The translations under genes and the position numbers were made by a program. The notes beneath the pieces are model-generated. The model did not search any database. It was not told the origin of the DNA and saw only the letters and a list, made by a program, of their open reading frames with translations. A DNA stretch of 64,000 bases. Origin: UBA3478 sp036782715. GTDB lineage: Bacteria > Bacteroidota > Bacteroidia > Flavobacteriales > Flavobacteriaceae. The stretch covers positions 1 through 64,000 of the forward strand of contig DAIPYN010000004.1 in the NCBI GenBank assembly GCA_036782715.1, read 5' to 3'. Of the stretch, positions 17,071-24,800 are shown piece after piece (position 1 is the stretch's first letter; the number at the start of each line of letters is the position of its first letter).

Positions 17071-18234
17071 TTACTGCATCGATCTTCTGAAAGCTGACAT
17101 CCAACGTTTAGGAACTTCATTGTCAAGAGCCTTGCGATAATCTGATTCTAAACAGGGCACTAAAAGCGGCTTATCTGTTGGTCTGGCAGCTTGTTCGAAA
17201 TTTCCTTTCGGCACTTGGATCCACCAGCGTTCGGTTCGAAGTGATTTATAGAAAACAAGATGTTCTACATCAGTAGGAACATTAAATTTTAAAAAGTCAG
17301 GGTTTTCAGCGGTTGGTTCTTCATAGGTTCTAAGTGAATACCCTTCCATGAAATACCAGATCATCTGAGCCGCAAGTGCATTCGACTTGGTGTTATTAAC
17401 CACCTCATAAACACCCGCTACTTTAACCGTATCTCCTATCCCAGCGTAACGCATAAGGGCGCAGATCTCGCGACCGGTAAACCCGTTCGGAGAAGCTTCA
17501 TTCACCTCGCCAAGAGCACTAGCTTCAATACTTTTCATATCAACACTCAACAGATCAACCGACCGCAAAAGTGGTTCTACCCCTCGTATATCAGAAGTTA
17601 AAGCTCCTAAACGGTATAGTTCGAAGTGTAATTGATCGAGTAAATCAAGTTCTTCTTGAGCGACAAAATAAGATTGGTGACCCATTTGCGTAAGGTGGTA
17701 CAAGTGGTTTGGAGGCTGTGTAATGATGCGCGAAAGATAGGCTTCTGGAGCCACCATTTCTTCACCAATACTCAAATCAAACTTGGCATCAACATGAGCT
17801 AAGTGGACCATCTTACCCGAACGGTCAAATCCGCGATAGGTAGCGTAGGTCAATCCCTGAACAGCGCCGATCACGATTAGTGTACAATCTTTTTTAAGTA
17901 ACTCTTCAACAACTGTCGTGAGCAGGTATTCGGTGTCTTGAAGGGTATCGCCAGCGGTAATTGAACCCAAGTCGACCAGATTCACCGCCCAGTTACCCAT
18001 GAATAAAGGATATAGCGCATTTCTAAAAGCCGAAGCATCAAAAATCTCCGTGCGCTTTCCAAAGGGGGTACGCTGTTCTTCTACCGTTAATAGCACAAGA
18101 GAACCATCTTTAATTTCTGGAACTCCCGACTTCACAGTGTGCTTTACAAACTGCTTACCTAGGCTTTGATCGGGTTGAAGCTCGTTGTGAGCCAATACCG
18201 AATCACTCACTGGCTGTAGAAAATCAAAGGTCAT
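17071..18234 (-). CDS. arginase/formimidoylglutamase-fold protein with degenerate metal site
   Basis: A 387-residue cytosolic protein of the ureohydrolase superfamily (often annotated as formimidoylglutamase when it lies beside gld genes). The fold motifs can be placed but several manganese ligands are changed: GGDHS is GAVQG (123-127; His to Gln), DAHxD is DAKFD (149-153; His to Lys, both Asp kept), and SxDxDxxD is SVDMKSIE (230-237; second Asp to Lys, third to Glu). The enzyme is therefore probably not an active ureohydrolase. No histidine-utilisation gene is nearby. It sits 5 bases after topA and 37 bases before gldK, suggesting a conserved partner of this operon. Function unknown. Confidence 0.85.
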   Translation of the reverse strand: MTFDFLQPVSDSVLAHNELQPDQSLGKQFVKHTVKSGVPEIKDGSLVLLTVEEQRTPFGKRTEIFDASAFRNALYPLFMGNWAVNLVDLGSITAGDTLQDTEYLLTTVVEELLKKDCTLIVIGAVQGLTYATYRGFDRSGKMVHLAHVDAKFDLSIGEEMVAPEAYLSRIITQPPNHLYHLTQMGHQSYFVAQEELDLLDQLHFELYRLGALTSDIRGVEPLLRSVDLLSVDMKSIEASALGEVNEASPNGFTGREICALMRYAGIGDTVKVAGVYEVVNNTKSNALAAQMIWYFMEGYSLRTYEEPTAENPDFLKFNVPTDVEHLVFYKSLRTERWWIQVPKGNFEQAARPTDKPLLVPCLESDYRKALDNEVPKRWMSAFRRSMQ

Positions 18235-18239
18235 TGACG

Positions 18240-20723
18240 TTACTTTTTAGCCGATGGTTTCTTACGGGTTTTTTTAGCAGGCTTTGCAGCTTCTATCATC
18301 GCCTTTGCTTCATCTAAACTAATCGCAGTTGCATCGATTTCTTTGCCCAACTCAACTTTTAATTTTCCGCTAATGATATGGTGTCTACCCCATCTCGCCT
18401 TTTCGATACGAATATTTTCTTCAGGCCATGAGGCAATTAGCTTCTCGCGCTCTTTAACTTTTTTCTCCTCAATAAGCGCAACCATATCTGCCTCACTGAG
18501 GTTGTCGAAGTCATATCGCTTGTTGACATTTATGAAAAGGCTATTCCATTTAATAAAGGGGCCAAAGCGACCTGTTCCTTTAGTTACACCATGCCCTTCA
18601 TATTCAAATATCGGGGCATCTGCTAACTCTTTTGCCTTGACTAGTTCAATTGCGCGATCAAGGGTGATTTCAAAGGCGTTATCCTCCTGGCCCATTGAAA
18701 CGAATTTCTTTCCATACTTTACATACGGACCATATCGTCCAATATTTGCCTCTAAGCTTTCCCCATTGTATTCCCCAAGAGTTCGTGGAAGTTTGAAAAG
18801 ATCTAATGCCTCTTCGAAAGTGATACTAGTAATTGATTGGTGCGGAAGCAAACCAGCGTATCGCGGAGTTTCCTCATCATTAGGGCTTCCGATCTGTGCC
18901 ATGGGACCAAAGCGTCCTAATCGAACGATGACTTGACGACCCGAATCTGGATCAGTGCCGAGAAGGCGTTCACCGCTCGCACGCTCTGCGGTATCTTTTA
19001 CTTTATCTACGGTCGGATGAAAATCGTCATAGAATTCTCTCATCAAGTTTCTCCAGGCAATTTCACCCGCGGCAATTTGGTCAAATTTCTCTTCAACCTC
19101 GGCCGTAAAATGATAGTCTACAATAGATGGGAAGTGTTCTACTAGAAAGTCACTTACTACAAAGCCAATATCGGTAGGAACTAGTTTACCTTTATCAGCC
19201 CCAACCTTTTCAGTCAAGGTTTTCGAAACGATTTCATCTTGTTTCAACCTTAGTTCTCTATAAGATCTATCGTTTCCTTCTATCGTACCCTTTTCGACAT
19301 ACTTCTTATCCATGATACGACTAATTGTAGCCGCATAGGTTGATGGTCTACCGATACCTAATTCCTCTAACTTTTTTACGAGTGATGCTTCAGAATATCG
19401 GTAAGGCGCGCGAGTAAATCGCTCGGTAGCATGAAGACTTTGGAGTGTTAATTCATCCCCAATAGTCATCATTGGTAAGAGACCGCTCTCTTCATCATCT
19501 TGATCATCAGTACCTTCTAGATAAACTTTCAAAAACCCTTCAAAGGTGATCATTTCGCCTTGAGCAGCGAACAGGTACTCATGAGTAGAAGCTGCAATTC
19601 CGACTTTCGTTCGTTCTAATTGAGCATCGCTCATTTGAGAAGCTAATGTTCTTTTGTAAATCAGTTCGTAAAGTCTAGCCTCATCTCTCTCAAGATTTGG
19701 TGATTTATTACCCATCTGTGTCGGCCTGATCGCCTCGTGTGCCTCTTGAGCACCCTTTGATTTGGTATTGTATGACCGAACTTGAAGATAATCACTACCG
19801 TATTGACCTTCAATTTCAGCACTAATCATGGCAATAGCTTCTGACGATAGATTTACACTATCCGTTCTCATGTAGGTAATAAGTCCTGCTTCATAGAGTC
19901 GCTGAGCTACCTGCATGGTTTTTCGTACTGGAAAATATAATTTTCTAGATGCCTCCTGTTGAAGCGTCGAGGTGGTGAAGGGAGCTGCAGGAGACTTTTT
20001 AGCCGGTTTTTTCTCGAGGGAAGAAACGGTAAAAACAGCTGATTTGTTTTGCTCTAAAAACTGCTCGGCAGATTCGAAATTTTCAAAATCTTTAGTCCCT
20101 TTAGCCTCTAATTTCGAACGATCACCCGTTTGAAAAAAGGCCTTGACTTTAAAACTAGGTTCAGGTAAAAACGCTTGAATTTCTCTTTCGCGCTCAGTGA
20201 TTAGTCGCACTGCTACCGATTGCACGCGACCCGCAGATAAGCCCGGTTTTACCTTTCTCCATAAAACAGGAGAAAGCTCATATCCTACAATTCGGTCTAA
20301 GACTCTTCTCGCTTGTTGAGCGTCAACTAGATTTTCGTCAATGTTACGCGGACTTTGAATGGCTCTCTCAATCGCAGATTTCGTAATACTATTAAAAACA
20401 ATTCTTTTGGTTTTGGCTTCAGGAAGCTCAAGGGTTTCCATCAAGTGCCAAGAGATCGCTTCTCCTTCTCGGTCTTCATCACTTGCGAGCCAAACGGTTT
20501 CGGCTTTTTGAGCTAACGTTTTTAATTTTTTTACCTGCGGTTTTGATCGATCACTAACCACATAATTAATCGCAAAATTGTTCTCGACATCAATACCCAT
20601 ATCGCTTTCTGGAAGGTCTGCGATATGACCATAACTACTCTCTACAACAAAGTCTTTCCCTAAAATTTTCTCAATAGTCTTGGCTTTAGCCGGTGACTCT
20701 ACAATCACTAAATTTTTTGCCAT
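18240..20723 (-). CDS. topA: DNA topoisomerase I
   Basis: An 827-residue type IA topoisomerase that relaxes negative supercoils. The TOPRIM domain is at the start (KNLVIVESPAKAKTIEKIL, then LASDEDREGEAISWHL), the active-site tyrosine lies in GLITYMRTDSVNLS (about residue 300), and DNA-gate motifs such as GIGRPSTYAATISRI follow. The C-terminus has the topoisomerase C-terminal repeats (RYGPYVKYGKKF, TGRFGPFIKWNS) in place of cysteine zinc fingers, and a Lys-rich tail. I start at ATG 20723; a TTG at 20744 would add seven residues. A TACTTTTG element is at 20744-20751. Confidence 0.97.
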   Translation of the reverse strand: MAKNLVIVESPAKAKTIEKILGKDFVVESSYGHIADLPESDMGIDVENNFAINYVVSDRSKPQVKKLKTLAQKAETVWLASDEDREGEAISWHLMETLELPEAKTKRIVFNSITKSAIERAIQSPRNIDENLVDAQQARRVLDRIVGYELSPVLWRKVKPGLSAGRVQSVAVRLITEREREIQAFLPEPSFKVKAFFQTGDRSKLEAKGTKDFENFESAEQFLEQNKSAVFTVSSLEKKPAKKSPAAPFTTSTLQQEASRKLYFPVRKTMQVAQRLYEAGLITYMRTDSVNLSSEAIAMISAEIEGQYGSDYLQVRSYNTKSKGAQEAHEAIRPTQMGNKSPNLERDEARLYELIYKRTLASQMSDAQLERTKVGIAASTHEYLFAAQGEMITFEGFLKVYLEGTDDQDDEESGLLPMMTIGDELTLQSLHATERFTRAPYRYSEASLVKKLEELGIGRPSTYAATISRIMDKKYVEKGTIEGNDRSYRELRLKQDEIVSKTLTEKVGADKGKLVPTDIGFVVSDFLVEHFPSIVDYHFTAEVEEKFDQIAAGEIAWRNLMREFYDDFHPTVDKVKDTAERASGERLLGTDPDSGRQVIVRLGRFGPMAQIGSPNDEETPRYAGLLPHQSITSITFEEALDLFKLPRTLGEYNGESLEANIGRYGPYVKYGKKFVSMGQEDNAFEITLDRAIELVKAKELADAPIFEYEGHGVTKGTGRFGPFIKWNSLFINVNKRYDFDNLSEADMVALIEEKKVKEREKLIASWPEENIRIEKARWGRHHIISGKLKVELGKEIDATAISLDEAKAMIEAAKPAKKTRKKPSAKK

Positions 20724-20743
20724 AGCGGGTTTTTGGTTCAACA

Positions 20744-20751
20744 CAAAAGTA
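20744..20751 (-). promoter_or_regulatory. -7 promoter element of topA
   Basis: Minus strand TACTTTTG, an exact TAnnTTTG match, 20 bases before the topA ATG. A -33 TTTG at standard distance is not evident. Confidence 0.45.
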
Positions 20752-20830
20752 GAACCTTTTTAATCACTGATTTTACTTTACTAGAAGTTGAACTGAAAAA
20801 TAAAATTTTAAAGTTCTGTAATTCAGATGT

Positions 20831-22264
20831 TTACATTTGTGTAATTTTCTGATCCATCCAATTGATTCTTCGATTCAAGTAGTCTTTAAGCGCAGAAATC
20901 TCGGCATCGTAATCTACTTCGATACCCGTCCAGCGTTCAAAATTACGCTCAATTGCGCCCGAATCTTTGAGTGTTTTAACGTCTGCATCAATTCTCGATT
21001 CAATGGTAGAAATCTGAAGCGTTCCTGAACGAAGCGTTTGCCAACGACTCTTTAAAAGATTTTTAAAGGCGTCGTCCTCTAAAAGAATATCCCACCAGAA
21101 AGGTACCATCCAGGCATCCTCGCTCACGTAATCATTATAGTTGGCGATCCAATCTGATTCAGGAACTCGGTTCCACTTGCGATGGTATCCAATATTTAAA
21201 TCCCACACCGGCCCTAGATGAATCGGCCCGTTGCGATCTTTATATAAAAAGGTGCTTAAGCGATAAGCGTCCTCGTTCATCGTTAACTCATTGAGTATGA
21301 AATAATCTACAAAACTTTGTAAGTCAATAAAGTTTGTATACGATCCGTCTCTAACTAGAAGAGCGCGCTCAAACTGTCCGATCTCACCTTGTAAATAGCT
21401 CTTCTGATCAGGAGTGATTAATTTATAGTCAGGATATTCGTAGACAAAATAGGTCTCTAAATATTGATTAGCGTGATACGGCTCTCCAAAGGGCGCTTCT
21501 TGAAGTTCTTCTCCGAAAATGCTGAAATCAGACCTAAAGCTGACTGCCTCGGTATACTTTGCATCGTCGGCCCAGTTGTTATCGAAATAGGATAACGGCT
21601 GCCCCGTACCTACTTCACTACCTGAGGTTTTGTCTATTTTAAAAATGTATCCGCCAGTCAAAGCGTCCCCACTATTATCGGCTTCAGTAATTGATTGAAT
21701 ATTAATTCGACTTTCATCACGCTTCAACTTTTCCATTAGCAGATAGATCCCTAAGTACTCCCCATTAATTTCAAGTTCTACGAATCTAGATCGCGCAGCA
21801 TAATTCCCCATTGATCTGAATATTTCATAACCCAGACGGTGAAACAAAAAGGTAGTATCAAAAAGGGTGTTTGGAGCTCTGAAAACCTGACCCATTAAGA
21901 TCCAATCTTCTTCTGCGGGCATACCTAATAATTCTACTGAAAGATCGTTGCCGGTCTCGTTCCAGGTTTCTACCCCAAAAGACTTTTTATCTGATAGACG
22001 ATATGAAGTAGACCCTCGGTACTCAATTCCCATAAACTGCTTATGAGTTAGCTCGTTTCGTTCATAAATTCTCATCTCTCCACCTACCTTAGGCTCATTG
22101 AGAATAGGCGCGTCAGTAAGCACCTGAACATAAGGCAACAGGTCACTTGAACGATTTAAGGCTCCTGCAGGAGCGTCGCTAGAGCCCGATTTTAATTCAC
22201 TCTCGCAAGAAAGCAAGCTTAGTGAGAGGATCAGAGCGAGAAATTTTACAGGCTTCAAGGTCAT
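20831..22264 (-). CDS. CotH-like lipoprotein
   Basis: A 477-residue lipoprotein (lipobox SLLSC, Cys20). The body matches the CotH family: RIYERNELTHKQFMGIEYRGSTS, then SDKKSFGVETWNE, GMPAEEDWILMG, EINGEYLGIYLLMEKLKRDESRINI, GGYIFKIDKTSG, and NELTMNEDAYRLSTFLYKDRNG followed by GPVWDLNIGYHRKW. CotH proteins have an atypical protein-kinase fold; in spore formers CotH phosphorylates coat proteins. Here the usual metal-binding D-F-D is D-L-N, so kinase activity is uncertain. It is transcribed away from the DUF4956 gene across a 49-base gap. A possible -7 element (TAGATTTG, minus strand) is at 22302-22309. Role inferred only by family. Confidence 0.88.
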   Translation of the reverse strand: MTLKPVKFLALILSLSLLSCESELKSGSSDAPAGALNRSSDLLPYVQVLTDAPILNEPKVGGEMRIYERNELTHKQFMGIEYRGSTSYRLSDKKSFGVETWNETGNDLSVELLGMPAEEDWILMGQVFRAPNTLFDTTFLFHRLGYEIFRSMGNYAARSRFVELEINGEYLGIYLLMEKLKRDESRINIQSITEADNSGDALTGGYIFKIDKTSGSEVGTGQPLSYFDNNWADDAKYTEAVSFRSDFSIFGEELQEAPFGEPYHANQYLETYFVYEYPDYKLITPDQKSYLQGEIGQFERALLVRDGSYTNFIDLQSFVDYFILNELTMNEDAYRLSTFLYKDRNGPIHLGPVWDLNIGYHRKWNRVPESDWIANYNDYVSEDAWMVPFWWDILLEDDAFKNLLKSRWQTLRSGTLQISTIESRIDADVKTLKDSGAIERNFERWTGIEVDYDAEISALKDYLNRRINWMDQKITQM

Positions 22265-22301
22265 TATGGAAACAATGATATTATTTAATACTAACTTTAG
22301 A

Positions 22302-22309
22302 CAAATCTA
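22302..22309 (-). promoter_or_regulatory. possible -7 element of the CotH-like gene
   Basis: Minus strand TAGATTTG, exact to TAnnTTTG, in the 49-base divergent gap; no good -33 seen. A one-mismatch element for the other strand (TAACTTTA, 22292-22299) lies beside it. Confidence 0.35.
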
Positions 22310-22313
22310 ACAC

Positions 22314-22910
22314 ATGAATTTTCTACGGCTATTAGAATCCGGCGATTTAGGTCTGAGATTCTTAATTACTTTATTATTTGTGAGTCTTCTTATTGCCTTA
22401 GGGAGTTTCAAAAAAGAAAACCCTAAGCGAAATACCTATACCTATTTTGTGATTAGTACGGTCGTTTTTTTCTTATGTTTCACCCTAAACACTATTGATC
22501 TTAATCTAGGGATGGCCCTGGGTCTTTTTGCCATATTTGGTATCATTCGTTACCGCACAGAAACGATCAAAGCCCAAGAAATGACCTATCTATTTGCTTT
22601 CATTGGGCTAGCTGTAATTAATTCACTCGCACCCTTTGACCCTGTAAGCGAATTACTACCCCTTAACATATTAATTACTCTAAGTATTGCAGCGGCGCAG
22701 AAAGTTCTTCTTGATCGCGACATTGAAGTCGCTCAGAAAGAAACACTTGCTAAGGTCGTGATAGTTTTACCATTGAATAAGGAGGATGTTTTTGATAAAG
22801 CCATACTTAAAGAGCGCATAGAGCGTCAAATTCAAACGAATATCAAACGAATAGATCTTAGCCGAATTGACGAAGAGCTCAATCAAATTACCTACACCAT
22901 ATATCATTAA
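22314..22910 (+). CDS. DUF4956 membrane protein
   Basis: A 198-residue inner-membrane protein with about four N-terminal hydrophobic helices and a soluble C-terminal part (about 135-198). The signature ALGLFAIFGIIRYRTETI followed by KAQEMTYLFAFIGLAV is diagnostic for DUF4956. The biochemical role is not known. Family members often occur with CotH-like proteins and VTC-type polyphosphate polymerase genes; the CotH gene is present here but no VTC gene is. The DUF2490 gene begins 3 bases after its stop, so they form an operon. Confidence 0.9.
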   Translation: MNFLRLLESGDLGLRFLITLLFVSLLIALGSFKKENPKRNTYTYFVISTVVFFLCFTLNTIDLNLGMALGLFAIFGIIRYRTETIKAQEMTYLFAFIGLAVINSLAPFDPVSELLPLNILITLSIAAAQKVLLDRDIEVAQKETLAKVVIVLPLNKEDVFDKAILKERIERQIQTNIKRIDLSRIDEELNQITYTIYH

Positions 22911-22913
22911 GTA

Positions 22914-23546
22914 ATGCTGAAAAAAATTGTATTACCACTCATCCTATTCGGTTCTTTTCATCTTAGCGCTCAAAGCTCAAACCGACAATGGATTTCAATC
23001 GCGTACGAGGCTTTCGGATCAAAACAAAGCAGTCTTGCTTTCATTCAGCGTCTTCGATGGCAAGATCAAGAGTTTCATCAATGGATCAGTGAACTAGATT
23101 ATAAGACCGATTTAGGTAATGATTTTTCTGCAGGAATTGAATTTCGTTACCTCCTAGAAAGCGACAGAACTGGAGCAATTCAAGGTAACCGATCAGCGGG
23201 CCGAGTGCGATTCAATCTCTATCACGAGTTAGAAACAGGTCTATTCGAATTAGAGAATAGAGCAGGTGTACAATACAAGAGAAGGTTTGACGATCAGAAA
23301 GAGGATTTAGCCATACGCTTTCGGCCACAAATCACTCCGAAGATTCGAAATTTCAAACACGACCCAAACCTAAGAGTCGAGTGGATCCAAAACCTAAGCG
23401 AATCAAAAGATTACAGTATTCGTTATGGAATTGACTTTCCTTTTAAATTCGATAAAAATCGATTAAAAGTCGGATACTTCATGGAAACCTCAAACCTCAA
23501 AGGTAAAGAGCACGTGTTTTATTTGAGGTATAAGTTCGGTCGGTAA
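22914..23546 (+). CDS. DUF2490 outer-membrane protein
   Basis: A 210-residue protein with a short signal peptide (LPLILFGSFHLSAQ) and a beta-rich body of alternating polar and aromatic residues (GIEFRYLLES, VRFNLYHELE, FELENRAGVQYKRRF, LRVEWIQNLS, YGIDFPFKFDKNRLKVGYF) ending in VFYLRYKFGR. This is the DUF2490 pattern, thought to be a small outer-membrane barrel. Translation starts right after DUF4956. Function is not known. Confidence 0.85.
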   Translation: MLKKIVLPLILFGSFHLSAQSSNRQWISIAYEAFGSKQSSLAFIQRLRWQDQEFHQWISELDYKTDLGNDFSAGIEFRYLLESDRTGAIQGNRSAGRVRFNLYHELETGLFELENRAGVQYKRRFDDQKEDLAIRFRPQITPKIRNFKHDPNLRVEWIQNLSESKDYSIRYGIDFPFKFDKNRLKVGYFMETSNLKGKEHVFYLRYKFGR

Positions 23547-23607
23547 TTTAATTTCATTCTAAAAGAGAATTCTCTTTGATTTACGCAGAGAATCAACCGA
23601 CCATCCA

Positions 23608-24732
23608 TTGCGGCTCAAATCAACCTTTTTTTTTCTACTGTGGGCCACGTTGACATCCTCGTTGACTTTTAGTCAAGCCGAGTCTCTTGAGTTAACGATG
23701 AACCTAAATACGATTTCAGAGACCCATATCGCATCGCAATCTGAGCATCTGTTTAACACTAGTAGAAGCTATATTGAGACTGGCATTGCTCTAGAGTTAA
23801 CCACAGAGAAATCACACTGGCAACTATTTACGAATATAGGTTTGATTCACGGAGCTTCTATCAGTGAACGTATCGGTGATCTTTATTTAGCATCAAGCAT
23901 TGGTGCACAAGACTCCTTTCGCATGCAGAACTTATGGCTAGGCTATGAAAACGAAAAACGAAATCTTCAAATTCGTATCGGAAACCAAGCCGTTGATGAT
24001 CTATTCATGGTAAGTGATCGAAGTAATTTTTTCATTCACGGGGCTGCAGCATATGTATTTACCTTTTCAATGAATGCACCCCAATGGCCCGTTGCATCAC
24101 TAGGTTTATCCTCAAGTTTAAAGCTTTCAAACAATCAGACACTGAATTTTGGGATATACGGCTCAGACCCAGAAGTGACTGATGAATCTATAAACAACAA
24201 CGGATTCCAACTGAGAAGAAACTACACAGGCGCCCTTAAAATTATTGAATGGTACAGAGCCAAAGGAAATAACCTTCTCAAACTCGGCTTTTTTAGCGAC
24301 AATAATCGTTTTGGATTATACGAGGGTATAACCTCATCACTAAACGCCTTTTATTTAGTCAAAGAAGGTATGCTAACTCCCCAATCCTCGAGAATAGAAC
24401 TATCTTATCACTTAGGATTTAGTCGTACTTTAAACGATCAAACTGCTCCCATTAATTACGATGTTCGAGCCGCTATTTATGCAAAGCCAACCGCGTGGAA
24501 TAAGGAGGTGACTTTTGCGCTGGGTTATTTCTTTCCACATGTAAATCAAGACTATCTCGACGACCTCAATATTCGAAGCGAATCTTTTGGAGAGTTGAGT
24601 GCTTCACTACCCGTTCACAAAAACGCAACGATTCAGTTAAGTACACAATATATCCAAGGAGCAGGAGCATTAGAGGGAACAAATTCAGAACCAAGCTTTT
24701 TAGGAGTTTTAAGGTTTTACTATTCATTATAA
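23608..24732 (+). CDS. outer-membrane beta-barrel protein, possibly OprB-like porin
   Basis: A 374-residue protein starting at TTG; no ATG precedes the signal peptide (RLKSTFFFLLWATLTSSLTFSQ), and the next ATG would remove it. The mature part looks like a barrel: LWLGYENEKRNLQIRIGNQ, FFIHGAAAYVFTFSMNAPQWPVASLG, LNFGIYGSDPE, IELSYHLGFSRTLNDQ, and a last strand LGVLRFYYSL. The segment with N-Q-A-V-D-D and the AAPQWP-like turn recalls carbohydrate-selective OprB porins, but I hold this loosely. It follows DUF2490 by 61 bases and may belong to the same envelope cluster. Confidence 0.75.
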   Translation: MRLKSTFFFLLWATLTSSLTFSQAESLELTMNLNTISETHIASQSEHLFNTSRSYIETGIALELTTEKSHWQLFTNIGLIHGASISERIGDLYLASSIGAQDSFRMQNLWLGYENEKRNLQIRIGNQAVDDLFMVSDRSNFFIHGAAAYVFTFSMNAPQWPVASLGLSSSLKLSNNQTLNFGIYGSDPEVTDESINNNGFQLRRNYTGALKIIEWYRAKGNNLLKLGFFSDNNRFGLYEGITSSLNAFYLVKEGMLTPQSSRIELSYHLGFSRTLNDQTAPINYDVRAAIYAKPTAWNKEVTFALGYFFPHVNQDYLDDLNIRSESFGELSASLPVHKNATIQLSTQYIQGAGALEGTNSEPSFLGVLRFYYSL

Positions 24733-24748
24733 TTGACACTACCGACAT

Positions 24749-24781
24749 TTTGTCAGTTTTTAGGTTTTTTGCGTACCTTTG
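24749..24781 (+). promoter_or_regulatory. promoter of the miaB operon
   Basis: TTTG at 24749-24752, a 21-base spacer, then TACCTTTG at 24774-24781. Transcription would begin about 14 bases before the TTG start of miaB. The 12 bases TTGTCAGTTTTT (24750-24761) also occur upstream of groES (29239-29250). Confidence 0.65.
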
Positions 24782-24800
24782 ATCCTCCAAAATTGCGAAC

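Noticed and set aside
17034..17126. Longer GldK start giving an FLNVGC lipobox-like sequence
   Set aside because: The signal would be far too short, and the start lies inside the upstream gene; the ATG at 17033 gives a normal signal peptide.
18343..18936. Long open frame (197 codons) opposite topA
   Set aside because: It lies wholly inside topA on the other strand and has no recognisable domain or neighbour logic.
23562..23577. Palindrome AAAGAGAATTCTCTTT between DUF2490 and the barrel gene
   Set aside because: AT-rich, no loop and no T-run, so it is not a convincing terminator; no second copy was noticed.
24744..24754. GACA-TTT-TGTC hairpin before miaB as a terminator for the barrel gene
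   Set aside because: Only a 4-bp stem, and it overlaps the miaB -33 region; the following T-rich stretch is interrupted.
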